64,000 nt of DNA from Bombella saccharophila (GCF_026385475.1 NZ_JANIDW010000001.1:186001-250000), one strand, 5' to 3'; shown: positions 36,566 through 46,674, counted from the first letter of the stretch. A program made the numbers and translations. Notes: a model not told the origin generated them from the sequence alone.

Positions 36566-36597
36566 ATGGGTGGGGCTATGTGCCCCACTCATTTTTT
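36566..36597 (+). terminator. Intrinsic terminator of the DUF2076 gene
   Basis: ATGGGTGGGGC pairs with GCCCCACTCAT (one G-T pair), with a 5-base loop, followed by T5. It lies 25 bases after the stop codon. Confidence 0.9.
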
Positions 36598-36673
36598 AAG
36601 AACATTCCAGGTCGTATGCCTCTGTTAGATGGGTGGAATGTTTGGATAAAGGGTGTGTGTAAGGGACACGATA

Positions 36674-38290
36674 ATGGAGATTGCTCCTCAAGCTGCTCTT
36701 GGGCCGGATGTCAATGGGACGACTACTCCTGCTTTGCCAGATCAGACCCTCTATGATGTGGCGGCGGTGGATGATGTGAGAGAAGGGGATATTCTTTCTA
36801 TCACATTAAAGGAGCAGGCTATTGCTTTGGTGCGTGTGGGGGATGAGATCCACGCCGTAGGGCGGAGGTGCCCGCATAAGGGGGCATCATTCCGTGGGAA
36901 ACTTTCTTGCCGTAGCCCTGTTCATGGTGATGTGATTGTCTGTCCCTGGCATAAGGCTGTCTTTGGGGTGCAGGATGGTAAGGTAAAGGAGCCGATCGCT
37001 TTTTCGTCTTTGCCTGTTTATCCCGTAAGACAGGTGGAGGGGCGTGTCCTTGTTGGGGCTAATCCGATTATTCAAAAACCAGCGGCTAAATGTGGAGAGG
37101 ATGAGACGGTACTCGTACTTGGGGCAGGGGCTGCTGCTGCGAGTGCAATTTATACATTACGAGAGGAAGGGTTTGCTGGGCGTATCACGATGATTGGTGA
37201 TGAAGGCTTTGTGCCTTATGAGCGTCCTGCGCTGAGTAAAGGGGTATTCTTGGGAGGGCGAGAGAAGGTCCAACCCTCTCCTTTGTTGAGTGAGGAATTT
37301 TACGCACGGCACGAAGTGGCCAGGATGCGTGGAAAAGTTGTTGCGTTAGATTGTGAGGCAAAGCAAGTACGGCTGGATGAAGGTAAGACCTATCATGCCG
37401 ATCATATCCTGATAACAACGGGAGGGCGTCCTGTTTTACCGCCGCTCCCTGGGATTGGGCTTGAAGGTGTCATGTCTCTCCACACCGTGCGGGATGCGTG
37501 GAAGATTGCTGAAGAGATTACGGGGGATCAAGCCGTTATCCTCATTGGCTGTGGCCTTACAACGTTAGAGACAGCCTCTGCTCTGCGGCAAAAAGGTGCT
37601 GGCGTTACAATTATTGCTCCTGATTATCCTGTCCCGATGGAGCGACAATGGGGCCGGGAAATTGGGCAGGTTTTACGTCGTCTGCATGAGGATAATGGCG
37701 TTGCCTTTGTGACAGATGCGTCTGTTGTGGCAATCCATGGGACAGAGCGCGTAACAGGGGTCGAACTTGATGACGGTATGACCTTAACATGTACTCATGT
37801 GCTGGTCTCCATTGGGAATGAGCCGTGTCGGGATTTTTTACCTGAGCAAACAAAAGAAGAGGAAGAAGGGGGCGTACAGGGTATTATCGTAGATGATAAT
37901 ATGCAGGTACGACCTGGCATTTATGCGGCAGGCGATGTTGCGGCATTCCGGCGAAATGGAACTTTGTGCCGGGTTGAGCATTGGCGGCCTGCCCAATGTG
38001 AGGGCCGTGCAGCAGCGCGTAGTATTTTGGGTCTGCCACGACAGCCTATGCCAATGCCATGGTATTGGACGCAGCAATTTGGCAAAAAGGTGGAATATCT
38101 AGGTTGGGGGGAAAGCTTTGATTATATTTTAATAGAGGGTGATCTAGGGGGCTTTGATTTTATGGCGGCCTATATAAAGGATCAGAAAGTGGTCGCATTA
38201 GTATCTTCGGGGCGGTCCGCGGCGATGGCGCGAGCAGCGGTGGATTTTGAAAGGTTTGTAAATGAGGAAGTGAGAACTCACATTATATAA
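36674..38290 (+). CDS. Rieske [2Fe-2S] / FAD-dependent pyridine nucleotide oxidoreductase fusion
   Basis: A 538-residue protein with two parts. An N-terminal Rieske domain (about 20-130) has ligand motifs CPHKG and CPWHK for a [2Fe-2S] cluster. A flavin reductase of the ferredoxin-reductase/AIF-like type follows, with an FAD site (VLVLGAGAAAASA), YERPALSKG, an NAD site (AVILIGCGLTTLETASAL) and GIYAAGDVA with the closing VEHWRPAQCEGRAAA. It probably moves electrons from NAD(P)H to an unknown acceptor. The start at 36674 follows AAGGGA. It is monocistronic and followed by an AT-rich region. Confidence 0.85.
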   Translation: MEIAPQAALGPDVNGTTTPALPDQTLYDVAAVDDVREGDILSITLKEQAIALVRVGDEIHAVGRRCPHKGASFRGKLSCRSPVHGDVIVCPWHKAVFGVQDGKVKEPIAFSSLPVYPVRQVEGRVLVGANPIIQKPAAKCGEDETVLVLGAGAAAASAIYTLREEGFAGRITMIGDEGFVPYERPALSKGVFLGGREKVQPSPLLSEEFYARHEVARMRGKVVALDCEAKQVRLDEGKTYHADHILITTGGRPVLPPLPGIGLEGVMSLHTVRDAWKIAEEITGDQAVILIGCGLTTLETASALRQKGAGVTIIAPDYPVPMERQWGREIGQVLRRLHEDNGVAFVTDASVVAIHGTERVTGVELDDGMTLTCTHVLVSIGNEPCRDFLPEQTKEEEEGGVQGIIVDDNMQVRPGIYAAGDVAAFRRNGTLCRVEHWRPAQCEGRAAARSILGLPRQPMPMPWYWTQQFGKKVEYLGWGESFDYILIEGDLGGFDFMAAYIKDQKVVALVSSGRSAAMARAAVDFERFVNEEVRTHII

Positions 38291-38449
38291 ATATATTTTT
38301 AATATTGATGCGCTATTGGTTTTAAAGGGTTGAATATTAATATTGTAGGAATATTTCTAGATATATTAAAACAAATATTAGTATGTGTTGGAAGGGCGGG
38401 GTGATAAGAGGAAACCTTGTCTTGAGTTATATTTTATAAAGTGCTTCTT

Positions 38450-39400
38450 ATGTCTGACACGTTTGCAGTGTATGAGCCGCCATCCATTTTTCATCAAGAA
38501 TGGTGGCTGGAGATAGCAAGCCGTGGAAGATTTGCATCAATTGATATTGAGATGGGGGGGAAGATTGTGTCTCGTTTTCCTTTCCTTGTGAAAAAGACAT
38601 TAGGGTCATCGGTTATTAAGATGCCTAAATATACGCGGGTATTGGGGCCGTATTTTTCCTTGCCGCAATCTAAGTCCTTTCGGTATGAGCAAAATATCCG
38701 CCATGTTGTTGAAAAAACAATAGAGCGCTTGCCAAAATATGATGGTATTCATTTCTTTGTTGACCCTGATAATGAATCTTTATTGGCCTTCCGTTTGGCA
38801 GGTTTTAAGATATTACATGAATTTACCTTTCGCATTATGCCGGAAAAATCGTTGGATGCCGTCTGGCAGGATTGTGACCATAAAACGCGTAATCTCATTA
38901 GAACAGCCGATAAGAAACTCTCTGTCCAACAAGCAGGGGAATGTGAGACATTCATTGCTTTAGTTCAACGAGAATTGCCGCATAATCATCATGATTTTCC
39001 TTTGCTTAAGGCGCTATTTGAAGCTGCATATCAACGTGGGCAAGCGACAGCCCTTTATGCTTATGATCAGGAAAAACTTGTCTCTGCGGCTTTATTGATA
39101 TGGGATGAAAAAACGCTGTATTTTTGGCAATCGGCACGCTGTCGTCGTTCTAAAGTGCCGGGTATGACAATGTTACTTATTTGGAAGGCGATAGAGCAGG
39201 CTAAAGAGCGGCATTTGATCTTTGACTTTGATAGTTTTGGCTCTGTTCGTACAGCAAAAATGCTGGCTAGCTTCGGCCAAAAGCCAGTCCCCCGGCCGGA
39301 AATTCGTTTCGGGACATGGAGGTATAACATAAAGCGCTATATGATTGATACGCTCCAAAAGCATATCCTGAAAAAATATCGGAGTTATGATCTTTATTGA
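38450..39400 (+). CDS. FemAB/GNAT-like acyltransferase, AT-rich
   Basis: A 316-residue soluble protein with a double-GNAT layout like the FemAB-related Acetyltransf_6 group. FHQEWWLEIAS and LPKYTRVLGPYF-like segments lie in the N-terminal half, and DHKTRNLIRTADKK plus ALYAYDQEKLVSAALLIWDE and LIWKAIEQAKERHLIFDF lie in the second. Such enzymes transfer amino acids or acyl groups to cell-wall or polysaccharide sugars. The gene and the 150 bp before it are clearly richer in A and T than all neighbours, suggesting horizontal acquisition. The start is ambiguous (ATG 38450 or GTG 38441), with no good ribosome site. The acceptor is unknown. Confidence 0.7.
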   Translation: MSDTFAVYEPPSIFHQEWWLEIASRGRFASIDIEMGGKIVSRFPFLVKKTLGSSVIKMPKYTRVLGPYFSLPQSKSFRYEQNIRHVVEKTIERLPKYDGIHFFVDPDNESLLAFRLAGFKILHEFTFRIMPEKSLDAVWQDCDHKTRNLIRTADKKLSVQQAGECETFIALVQRELPHNHHDFPLLKALFEAAYQRGQATALYAYDQEKLVSAALLIWDEKTLYFWQSARCRRSKVPGMTMLLIWKAIEQAKERHLIFDFDSFGSVRTAKMLASFGQKPVPRPEIRFGTWRYNIKRYMIDTLQKHILKKYRSYDLY

Positions 39401-39560
39401 GGCTCTCCCTCTCTTTTCTTTGCTCGTATGAGAGATGATGGATTAAGATTGGCGTTTTCCTGGTTTTTCAGGTAGGAAGCAGCGATAAGAAGGACGCTAC
39501 GTCATAATGACGTAAGGCTCCTCATGCCGTTAAAGACGATAGTGACGAGGTTTGAGATTC

Positions 39561-41381
39561 ATGCACCAGTACCGTACCCATCTTTGCAATGCCCTGCGTG
39601 CTGATGATGCAGGCAAGACCGTACGGCTCTCTGGCTGGGTTCATAGCAAGCGGGACCATGGCGGGCTGCTCTTTATCGACCTACGCGATAATTACGGCAT
39701 GACGCAAATTGTTATCCCTTCTGAAGGGGCATTGCTCGAAAAAGCCGAGCGTTTGCGGGTGGAGAGCGTCATCACCGTCACCGGTGAGGTCGTGGTGCGT
39801 GAGGATGGGCAGCGTAACCCCGCCTTGCCAACAGGGGATGTGGAGGTTCGTGCCAGCGAGATTGATGTGCAATCCCGTGCGGAGGTGCTGCCTTTCCAAG
39901 TGGCGGGGCAAGAGCATTATCCTGAGGATTTGCGCCTGAAATATCGCTATATCGACCTCCGGCGTGAGAAAATGCACCGCAACATCATCTTGCGGAGCCA
40001 GATTATCACCAGCTTGCGCCGTCGTATGGTCGAGCAGGGCTTTACTGAGTTCCAAACCCCTATTCTTACAGCTTCCTCCCCAGAGGGTGCGCGGGACTTC
40101 CTCGTGCCAGCACGGTTGCATCCGGGTAAGTTCTATGCGTTGCCGCAGGCTCCGCAGCAATTTAAGCAGCTGGCGATGGTGGCGGGGTTTGACCGATACT
40201 TCCAGATCGCTCCCTGTTTCCGTGATGAGGCCTCCCGTGCGGATCGCAGCCCTGGCGAGTTCTATCAGTTGGATTTTGAAATGTCTTTCGCCACGCAGGA
40301 AGATATTTTCGCAGTGCTAGAGCCAGTATTAGCGGGCGTGTTTAACGAGTTTACCCCAGAGGGATGGAAGATTACCGAAGGGGCCTTCCCCCGTATTGCC
40401 TATGCGGATGCGATGCGCGATTATGGCTCCGATAAGCCGGATTTGCGTAACCCGTTGATTATTAAGGATGTAACGGAGCAATTTGCAGGCTCTGGCTTTG
40501 GGTTATTTGCGCGTATTGCTGCCTCTGGTGGGCAGGTGCGAGCGATCCCGGCACCGGGTGCGGGCAGCCGTCCTCGTGCCTTCTTCGATAAACTCAATAA
40601 TTGGGCGCGGGACCAAGGGGCTGGTGGTCTTGGCTATATTATTTTTGATGAAGAAGGCGGTAAAGGCCCAATTGCCAAAAATCTGGAAGCCGAGCGCGTT
40701 GCGAAAATCCGTGAGATGTGCGGCTTGAAGGCCGGTGATGCCGTGTTCTTCGCGGCAGGGAAGGGTGATGAGGTCGCCAAATTCTCTGGCGTAGTGCGGA
40801 CGAAGATCGGGACAGACCTAGAGCTGATTGAGCAAAATGCCTTCCGCTTCTGCTGGGTGGTGGACTTCCCCATGTATGAGCGTAATGAGGAAACAGGGGA
40901 GATTGACTTCTCCCACAACCCGTTCTCCATGCCGCAGGGTGGCTTGGAGGCCCTGAATACGCAGGACCCGTTGAGCATCAAGGCTTATCAGTATGATATT
41001 GTCTGTAATGGTGTGGAGCTATCCTCCGGGGCGGTGCGTAACCATCTGCCAGAGGTGATGTTACGGGCGTTTGAGATTGCAGGTTATGGCCCTGATGTTG
41101 TGGAGGCGCGCTTTGGTGGGATGCTCAATGCCTTCCGCTATGGTGCTCCGCCGCATGGTGGTGCGGCACCGGGTGTGGACCGCATCGTCATGCTGCTTGC
41201 TGATGAGCCGAATATTCGTGAGGTCATTCTCTTCCCGCTGAATCAGAGCGGGGAGGATTTAATGATGGAAGCCCCTGCGCCGGTCGAGCCAGCCCGCTTG
41301 AAGGAGCTTTCCCTCAAGCTGGACTTACCTAAGCCGAAACCTTCTGCCTCTAACGGTAACGCGGCGGAAAAGAAGGGCTGA
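39561..41381 (+). CDS. aspS: Aspartate--tRNA ligase
   Basis: A 606-residue class IIb synthetase of bacterial type. An N-terminal OB-fold ([32 protein letters not shown] in outline) binds the anticodon. Class II motif 2 is in [20 protein letters not shown], the bacterial GAD insertion follows, and motif 3 is [14 protein letters not shown]. Bacterial enzymes of this group often also charge tRNA-Asn where AsnRS is missing; that depends on genes outside the window. The start is ATG 39561. A strong terminator follows. Confidence 0.97.
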   Translation: MHQYRTHLCNALRADDAGKTVRLSGWVHSKRDHGGLLFIDLRDNYGMTQIVIPSEGALLEKAERLRVESVITVTGEVVVREDGQRNPALPTGDVEVRASEIDVQSRAEVLPFQVAGQEHYPEDLRLKYRYIDLRREKMHRNIILRSQIITSLRRRMVEQGFTEFQTPILTASSPEGARDFLVPARLHPGKFYALPQAPQQFKQLAMVAGFDRYFQIAPCFRDEASRADRSPGEFYQLDFEMSFATQEDIFAVLEPVLAGVFNEFTPEGWKITEGAFPRIAYADAMRDYGSDKPDLRNPLIIKDVTEQFAGSGFGLFARIAASGGQVRAIPAPGAGSRPRAFFDKLNNWARDQGAGGLGYIIFDEEGGKGPIAKNLEAERVAKIREMCGLKAGDAVFFAAGKGDEVAKFSGVVRTKIGTDLELIEQNAFRFCWVVDFPMYERNEETGEIDFSHNPFSMPQGGLEALNTQDPLSIKAYQYDIVCNGVELSSGAVRNHLPEVMLRAFEIAGYGPDVVEARFGGMLNAFRYGAPPHGGAAPGVDRIVMLLADEPNIREVILFPLNQSGEDLMMEAPAPVEPARLKELSLKLDLPKPKPSASNGNAAEKKG

Positions 41382-41421
41382 GTTACAGCCTTGAGTGGAT
41401 GGTTTAGGTGGTGAGATAAAG

Positions 41422-41452
41422 GCCGGGATGGTAAGTCCATCTCGGCTTTTTT
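41422..41452 (+). terminator. Intrinsic terminator of aspS
   Basis: A 10-bp stem (GCCGGGATGG with CCATCTCGGC, one G-T pair) and a 5-base loop is followed by T6. It lies about 40 bases after the aspS stop. Confidence 0.92.
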
Positions 41453-41518
41453 GTAGCGGGGCTATGTCTTCTTGTGATGGTCTGGGCCATTCTGGGGAGG
41501 GGAAAGAAGGAGCGGCGC

Positions 41519-42334
41519 ATGAGTTTTGATGAGATGATGCCGGATTACGTGCCGGAAATTGCTCCAGCGGTGCGGGCGGAGGTCATGGCCAGCTTGCGAC
41601 AGATTGAGCAGGATCATGATGTGGAGATCCTGTTTGCTGTGGAGAGTGGCAGCCGTGCATGGGGGTTCCCCTCGCCAGATAGTGATTATGATGTGCGCTT
41701 TATCTATCGCCATCGGTTGGATTGGTATTTGTCCTTAACGCCAGGCCGGGATGTGATTGAGCTGCCTATCTCTGATGATTTGGACGTAAATGGCTGGGAT
41801 ATACGCAAGGCCCTGAATCTATTGATGAAACCTAATCCCACTTTGTTGGAATGGTTAGTCAGCCCGGTGCGTTATGTATGGCAAGCACAAGCTGATGAGC
41901 TTGCCGCCTTTGCCCAGCAGATTGAAGCGGGGTTAAGCTGCCAACTTCATTATCTAAATCTAGGGCGTAATAGCTGGAAGCGTGCTTTTCAACAGGATGG
42001 AACAACACATTATAAGCGGCTGTTTTACGCGCTACGCCCGGCTATGGCGTTACGCTGGATGCGCCTGCACGGGCAGGGCCAGCCCCCGATGAACTTTCAA
42101 GCCCTTTGTCAGGGTTGTGACGTGCCACGCTCCGTATTGGGGCCTATCCGGGAGTTGCTGTACCTTAAATCCAGAAGCCGGGAGCAGCAGAGCGGCCCTT
42201 CCATCCCTGCGGTGAATGAGCTTATCGAAGCCGAATTCGCCCACGCCGAGACCCGCCCCTTCCCCAAACCAAAGCAAGACGTGCAGAAGCAGGCCGAGGC
42301 TTTGTTCCGAGCCATGGTGAAGGTGCCGTTTTAG
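41519..42334 (+). CDS. RlaP-type predicted nucleotidyltransferase
   Basis: A 271-residue protein of the Pol-beta nucleotidyltransferase superfamily, with the minimal motif ESGSRAWGFPSPDSDYDVR near residue 45-65 (GS, then DxD metal site). It resembles the RlaP/YcgL group, named from association with RNA ligases; no ligase is adjacent here. The substrate is unknown. ATG 41519 is preceded by AAGGAG at 41507-41512, so the upstream open frame from 41474 is not used. It ends overlapping xthA tail to tail by 4 bases. Confidence 0.8.
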   Translation: MSFDEMMPDYVPEIAPAVRAEVMASLRQIEQDHDVEILFAVESGSRAWGFPSPDSDYDVRFIYRHRLDWYLSLTPGRDVIELPISDDLDVNGWDIRKALNLLMKPNPTLLEWLVSPVRYVWQAQADELAAFAQQIEAGLSCQLHYLNLGRNSWKRAFQQDGTTHYKRLFYALRPAMALRWMRLHGQGQPPMNFQALCQGCDVPRSVLGPIRELLYLKSRSREQQSGPSIPAVNELIEAEFAHAETRPFPKPKQDVQKQAEALFRAMVKVPF

Positions 42335-43101
42335 GAAAGAGTAACGACCACCGGTACATGGTCGGAGGGTTTGTCTCGGCCGCGTTCGTCTTTGTCGATG
42401 GTGAAGCTGGTGAGGCGGTCGGCAAGGCGGGGGGAGAGGAGGGCGTGATCAATCCGTAAGCCGGAATTACGTTGATATGCCCCTGCCTGATAGTCCCAGA
42501 ATGTATAATGTTGCCCGGTAGGGTGTAGGCAGCGCAGTGCGTCTGTCAGGCCGGACCATAGCAGACGGCGGAAGCCCGCGCGGCTTTCTGGGCGGAGGAG
42601 GGCATCATCGGAGGAGAGAGCTTTGGGGGCGTAATCTTCATCCGTTGGGCAGACATTATAATCGCCAATAAAGGCGAAGGAGCGTCCCTCTTGCTGCAAA
42701 GCACGGGCGCGATGATAAAGGGCGTCAAAGAAGTTTAACTTCTTAGCAAAGCCGGCCTCTCCGCCAGAATTGCCATTGGGGAGGTAGAGATTACCAATGG
42801 TCACATCGTCTAGCTCAGCCTCGATGTAACGGGCCTCGTCACTTTCAAAACCGGGGAGGTGGTCGGTCGTGATGGTTAGAGGGGCGCGGCTGATGAGGGC
42901 AACTCCGTTATAAGCCTTCTGCCCCGCGACAGCGACATGAAAGCCAGCCTCCTCAAAGAGAGGGGGGAATTGGTGGGCTTCGCATTTAATTTCTTGCAGG
43001 CAGAGCAAGGTACAGGCTTCATTGCGGTCCAGCCAGTCTTTTACCAGATGGGCACGGGTGCGGATGGAGTTGATGTTCCAACTGGCAAAGGTCAGGGACA
43101 T
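42331..43101 (-). CDS. xthA: Exodeoxyribonuclease III (AP endonuclease)
   Basis: A 256-residue EEP-family nuclease for base excision repair. Motifs: FASWNINSIRTR, LCLQEIKCE (metal Glu), NLYLPNGN, IGDYNVCPTDED (catalytic Asp/Asn) and the C-terminal DKPSDHVPVVV with the catalytic His. The start at 43101 (MSLTFASW) matches the family and has GGAG about 12 bases upstream; the open frame to 43218 is not used because erpA ends inside it. It follows erpA on the same strand. Confidence 0.95.
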   Translation of the reverse strand: MSLTFASWNINSIRTRAHLVKDWLDRNEACTLLCLQEIKCEAHQFPPLFEEAGFHVAVAGQKAYNGVALISRAPLTITTDHLPGFESDEARYIEAELDDVTIGNLYLPNGNSGGEAGFAKKLNFFDALYHRARALQQEGRSFAFIGDYNVCPTDEDYAPKALSSDDALLRPESRAGFRRLLWSGLTDALRCLHPTGQHYTFWDYQAGAYQRNSGLRIDHALLSPRLADRLTSFTIDKDERGRDKPSDHVPVVVTLS

Positions 43102-43126
43102 AGGGTGTGAGGTCTCCAAAAGGGCG

Positions 43127-43462
43127 TTAGGTGAGGGAGAAACTACTGCCACACCCGCAAGATGAGGCCGCATTGGGGTTTTTAACTGTAAAATGCGCGC
43201 CCATGAGTTTATCAACAAAATCTAGCTCTGCCCCTTCGAGGAGGTCTAGGCTTGTAGGGTCAACAAAGACGCGTGCGCCGTCTTTTTCAATTAAATGGTC
43301 ATCGCTTTCTCGCTCTTGGACAAGCTTAAATTGATATTGGAAGCCATTGCACCCGCCTGCGAGGACGGCAACACGCAGGGCGGTGTTTTCAGGCTGGGGT
43401 TGCTGGCTAATAATCTCTGCGATACGGGCCGCTGCCGCGGGGGAAATGCCAAACTCGGCCAT
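43127..43462 (-). CDS. erpA: Iron-sulfur cluster insertion protein ErpA (A-type carrier)
   Basis: A 111-residue A-type Fe-S carrier that delivers clusters to apo-proteins. The three conserved cysteines are present: C38 in AGGCNGFQY, and C102 and C104 in SSCGCGSSFS near the C-terminus. Similar in length to IscA and SufA; naming as ErpA is favoured by the isolated context with no isc or suf genes nearby. GGAG precedes the ATG. xthA starts 25 bases downstream. Confidence 0.9.
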   Translation of the reverse strand: MAEFGISPAAAARIAEIISQQPQPENTALRVAVLAGGCNGFQYQFKLVQERESDDHLIEKDGARVFVDPTSLDLLEGAELDFVDKLMGAHFTVKNPNAASSCGCGSSFSLT

Positions 43463-43616
43463 GAGATATGCTCCTTATCATCACAAAAACGCCTACCATC
43501 GCGGCAGAAATGGTTGCGGAACGGTTGACACTATAAAATTGGACGCCAAGAATCAAAAGTTGAAAGGCTGTGTAATTATAGCAGCCTACATATGGATATG
43601 GGGACAATAGAGCATA

Positions 43617-44786
43617 ATGGCTAGATACGCTGTACAGTTGCAAGGCGCGCGCGGGCGACAATTTGCAGAGGAGGAAAGCTCCACCCGCACCCCGTGGCAG
43701 CGTGATCGTGACCGTGTGTTACATTCGGCGGGGTTTCGTCAGCTGCAATATAAGACGCAAGTTTTTTTGAATCATGAAGGTGATTTTTTCCGCACAAGGC
43801 TGACCCATTCGCTCGAAGTCGCACAAATCTCCCGCTCTATTGCCCGGACATTAGGGGTGAATGAGGATTTAACAGAGGTTATCGCCCTCGCGCATGACCT
43901 TGGCCATACGCCTTTTGGTCATGCTGGGGAGGATGCGTTGCAAGAGGCGATGAAGGATTGGGGTGGGTTTGACCATAACATCCAGTCCTTACGGCAAGTG
44001 ACGGAGATTGAAGCGCGATATAATGGTTTTGATGGCTTGAATCTGACATGGGAGGCGTTGGAAGGGCTGGCAAAACATCATGGCCCTGTAAAACGACCCT
44101 CCCCGTGGCTGGTGAGTTTTGATGACCGTTACCCGTTAGAGTTGGAATGTTATGCCTCTGTAGAAGCGCAGATTGCTGCTATTTGTGATGATGTCGCTTA
44201 TCATGGGCATGACCTTGATGATGGCTTGCGGGCGGGCTTGCTCAGTTTTGAGGATATTGAATCTGTCCCACTTTTAAAAACCTGCCTTGAGGAAGCGCGT
44301 GCGCTGGATTGGTCCGGTCATGGGGCGTTTGACCGTGACCAGCGTATTCGGCATGAGACAGTGCGGCGGGTGATTAATCGCTTAGCGAGTGACCTGATTG
44401 AACAAAGCCAGAAGAATCTGGCCGCCTTAGACCCGCAAAATGCGGATGAGGTGCGCCATGCAGGCCGGGCGATGGTGGAGTTCTCGCCTGAAATGGCCGA
44501 GCGGAATAAGGAGATACGCAAGTTCCTTTATGCGCGGATGTATCGGCATTGGCGTGTACAGCGGATGACCCGTAAAGCGCGTATCGCTTTGGGAGATATT
44601 TGCACTATTTTGGGTAATGAGCCGGAGCTACTGCCAACGCCATGGCGGGAGCAAGCTTTGCCAAGCAAGAAAAAAGGGTACGAGGCCGCCTCGCGCCGTG
44701 TAGTTGCCGATTATATCGCAGGGATGACGGATCGTTTTGCGATGGAGGAACATCGCCGGCTGATGGATATTTCCGTTTTAGGGTAA
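43617..44786 (+). CDS. dgt: Deoxyguanosinetriphosphate triphosphohydrolase-like protein
   Basis: A 389-residue HD-domain dNTPase that removes triphosphate from deoxynucleotides. N-terminal TPWQRDRDRVLHSAGFRQL and FFRTRLTHSLEVAQISR are typical. Metal ligands are in RLTHSLE, LAHDLGHTPFGHAGE and a later CDDVAYHGHDLDD. Length fits the type 2 (Dgt-like) class, not the longer E. coli form. It starts a plus-strand run with argS, a SPOR protein, scpAB, tatBC and serS. Confidence 0.93.
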   Translation: MARYAVQLQGARGRQFAEEESSTRTPWQRDRDRVLHSAGFRQLQYKTQVFLNHEGDFFRTRLTHSLEVAQISRSIARTLGVNEDLTEVIALAHDLGHTPFGHAGEDALQEAMKDWGGFDHNIQSLRQVTEIEARYNGFDGLNLTWEALEGLAKHHGPVKRPSPWLVSFDDRYPLELECYASVEAQIAAICDDVAYHGHDLDDGLRAGLLSFEDIESVPLLKTCLEEARALDWSGHGAFDRDQRIRHETVRRVINRLASDLIEQSQKNLAALDPQNADEVRHAGRAMVEFSPEMAERNKEIRKFLYARMYRHWRVQRMTRKARIALGDICTILGNEPELLPTPWREQALPSKKKGYEAASRRVVADYIAGMTDRFAMEEHRRLMDISVLG

Positions 44787-44862
44787 GTGCGGTATCAGGG
44801 ACGGAAGAAAGACCAAGCCGTAAGAAGGGCTTTGGCAGGTTTTAAAGGGAATAATATAGATT

Positions 44863-46674
44863 ATGGCAGCTCTTGCCCCGACAGCATCATCTCCAGATTG
44901 TCTTTTTTCCGTCATGCGCGAGAAGGTCGTTGCGGCTCTCAAGACCGTATTGCCTGACCTGCCAGATGATGTTGCTGCCCGTGTGGAGGTCACTCCCCCG
45001 CGTGATGCGTCTCATGGGGATATGGCAACGAATGCGGCCCTTTTGGCAGCAAAGCCAGCTAAGCGGAAACCTTTTGAGATTGCTAAAGAGCTTGTCGCGC
45101 AGCTAGAAGCTTTGCCTGACATCGCCCATGTAGAGATGGCAGGCCCCGGCTTTGTGAATATGACCTTAAAGCCTGCTTTGTTTCATGATGTCGCAAAAGC
45201 TGTTCTCAAGCGCGGGGCGGCTTATGGGCAGTCCCGCTTAGGGGCGGGGAAACGTGCGAATGTGGAGTATGTTTCGGCTAATCCGACCGGGCCGATGCAT
45301 GTTGGCCATTGCCGTGGGGCTGTGGTGGGGGATGCACTAGCGAACCTGCTAGCAGCAGCGGGTTTTAACGTCACGCGGGAATATTACGTTAATGATGCTG
45401 GGGCGCAAGTTATTGCGCTAACATGGGCGGCTTATTGGCGGTATCTTCAGGCTATTGGTACGGAGATTCCGGCTGATGAGTTTGGGGCTTTGGCCCCGAG
45501 TGGTTTGCAATATCAAGGTGATTATCTCATTGCTGTGGGGCAGGCTTTGGCCAAAAAACATGGCCGTGCCCTTGCCGGGGCTGATGGGGGTGTTGCCCCA
45601 GAGAATGCGTGGTTTGAGACCGTGCGGGCGGAAGCTCTCGCCCAGATGATGGGGATGATTAAAGAGGACCTCGCAGCTTTAGGGATTGAGCATGAAATCT
45701 TTAGCAGTGAGGCAGAGATTTTAAAGAGCGGGAAGGTGGATGCGGCCATCGCTCAGTTGGAAGCGCGCGGCCTGCTTTATGAAGGCGTGTTAGAGCCCCC
45801 AAAGGGTAAGAAGCTCGAGGATTGGGAGGCGCGCCCTCAGACGCTTTTCCGCTCGACAGAGTTTGGGGATGACCAAGACCGTGCCTTGCGGAAGTCTGAT
45901 GGGTCGAACACATATTTTGCCAATGATGTCGGCTATCATGCTGATAAAGCATCCCGTTCGGACCTTTTGATTGACGTATTGGGGGCTGACCATGGCGGCT
46001 ATGTCTCGCGGATGCGTGCAGCCATTACGGCGTTGACGGAGGGTAAGACGGCTTTTGAAGTCGTGATGTGCCAGATTGTGCGTGTCGTAAAAGATGGCGA
46101 GCCAGTGCGTATGTCCAAACGGGCTGGCACCTTTGTGACCTTGCGGGATTTGATTGATGAAGTCGGCAAGGATGCCGTGCGCTTTACCATGCTGACCCGT
46201 AAGGCCGATGCGCAGATGGAGTTCGACCTCAATGCCGTTGTTGCGCAGACGCGGGATAACCCGGTCTTTTACGTCAATTACGCTCATGCACGTTGTCGGT
46301 CTGTTCTACGGTTGGGGGAGGAGCGTTACGGGGCGGAGGCTATGACAGAGGCCGCCCTTGCAGGGCAGGATTTATCTTCCCTTACAGCGGATGAGGAATT
46401 AGCCGTCTTACGCCGCATTGCAGAATTGCCCCGCCAGATCGAGGCCGCTGCTCTCGCGCGGGAGCCGCACCGTATTGCAACCTATTGCATCGACCTTGCG
46501 GCGGACTTCCATGCGCTTTGGAATCGCGGGCGTGAGGAGACGAGCTTGCGCTTTATTCAAGATGATGCCCCAGAGGTGAGCAAGGCACGCTTGGCTCTTG
46601 TTGCGGCCATTGCCGCGACATTGCGCATCGGGCTAGGGCTTTTAGGTGTCGAAGCGGTAGAGGAGCTACGCTAA
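44863..46674 (+). CDS. argS: Arginine--tRNA ligase
   Basis: A 603-residue class I synthetase. The N-terminal Add-1 domain leads to the HIGH motif as HVGH in NPTGPMHVGHCRGA, and the KMSKS-like motif is MSKRAG in EPVRMSKRAGTFVTL. The DALR-type anticodon domain is C-terminal. The cluster dgt-argS-SPOR-scpAB-tat-serS is familiar in alphaproteobacteria. A later in-frame ATG (MREKVV) is a possible alternative start. It ends 3 bases before the SPOR gene. Confidence 0.97.
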   Translation: MAALAPTASSPDCLFSVMREKVVAALKTVLPDLPDDVAARVEVTPPRDASHGDMATNAALLAAKPAKRKPFEIAKELVAQLEALPDIAHVEMAGPGFVNMTLKPALFHDVAKAVLKRGAAYGQSRLGAGKRANVEYVSANPTGPMHVGHCRGAVVGDALANLLAAAGFNVTREYYVNDAGAQVIALTWAAYWRYLQAIGTEIPADEFGALAPSGLQYQGDYLIAVGQALAKKHGRALAGADGGVAPENAWFETVRAEALAQMMGMIKEDLAALGIEHEIFSSEAEILKSGKVDAAIAQLEARGLLYEGVLEPPKGKKLEDWEARPQTLFRSTEFGDDQDRALRKSDGSNTYFANDVGYHADKASRSDLLIDVLGADHGGYVSRMRAAITALTEGKTAFEVVMCQIVRVVKDGEPVRMSKRAGTFVTLRDLIDEVGKDAVRFTMLTRKADAQMEFDLNAVVAQTRDNPVFYVNYAHARCRSVLRLGEERYGAEAMTEAALAGQDLSSLTADEELAVLRRIAELPRQIEAAALAREPHRIATYCIDLAADFHALWNRGREETSLRFIQDDAPEVSKARLALVAAIAATLRIGLGLLGVEAVEELR

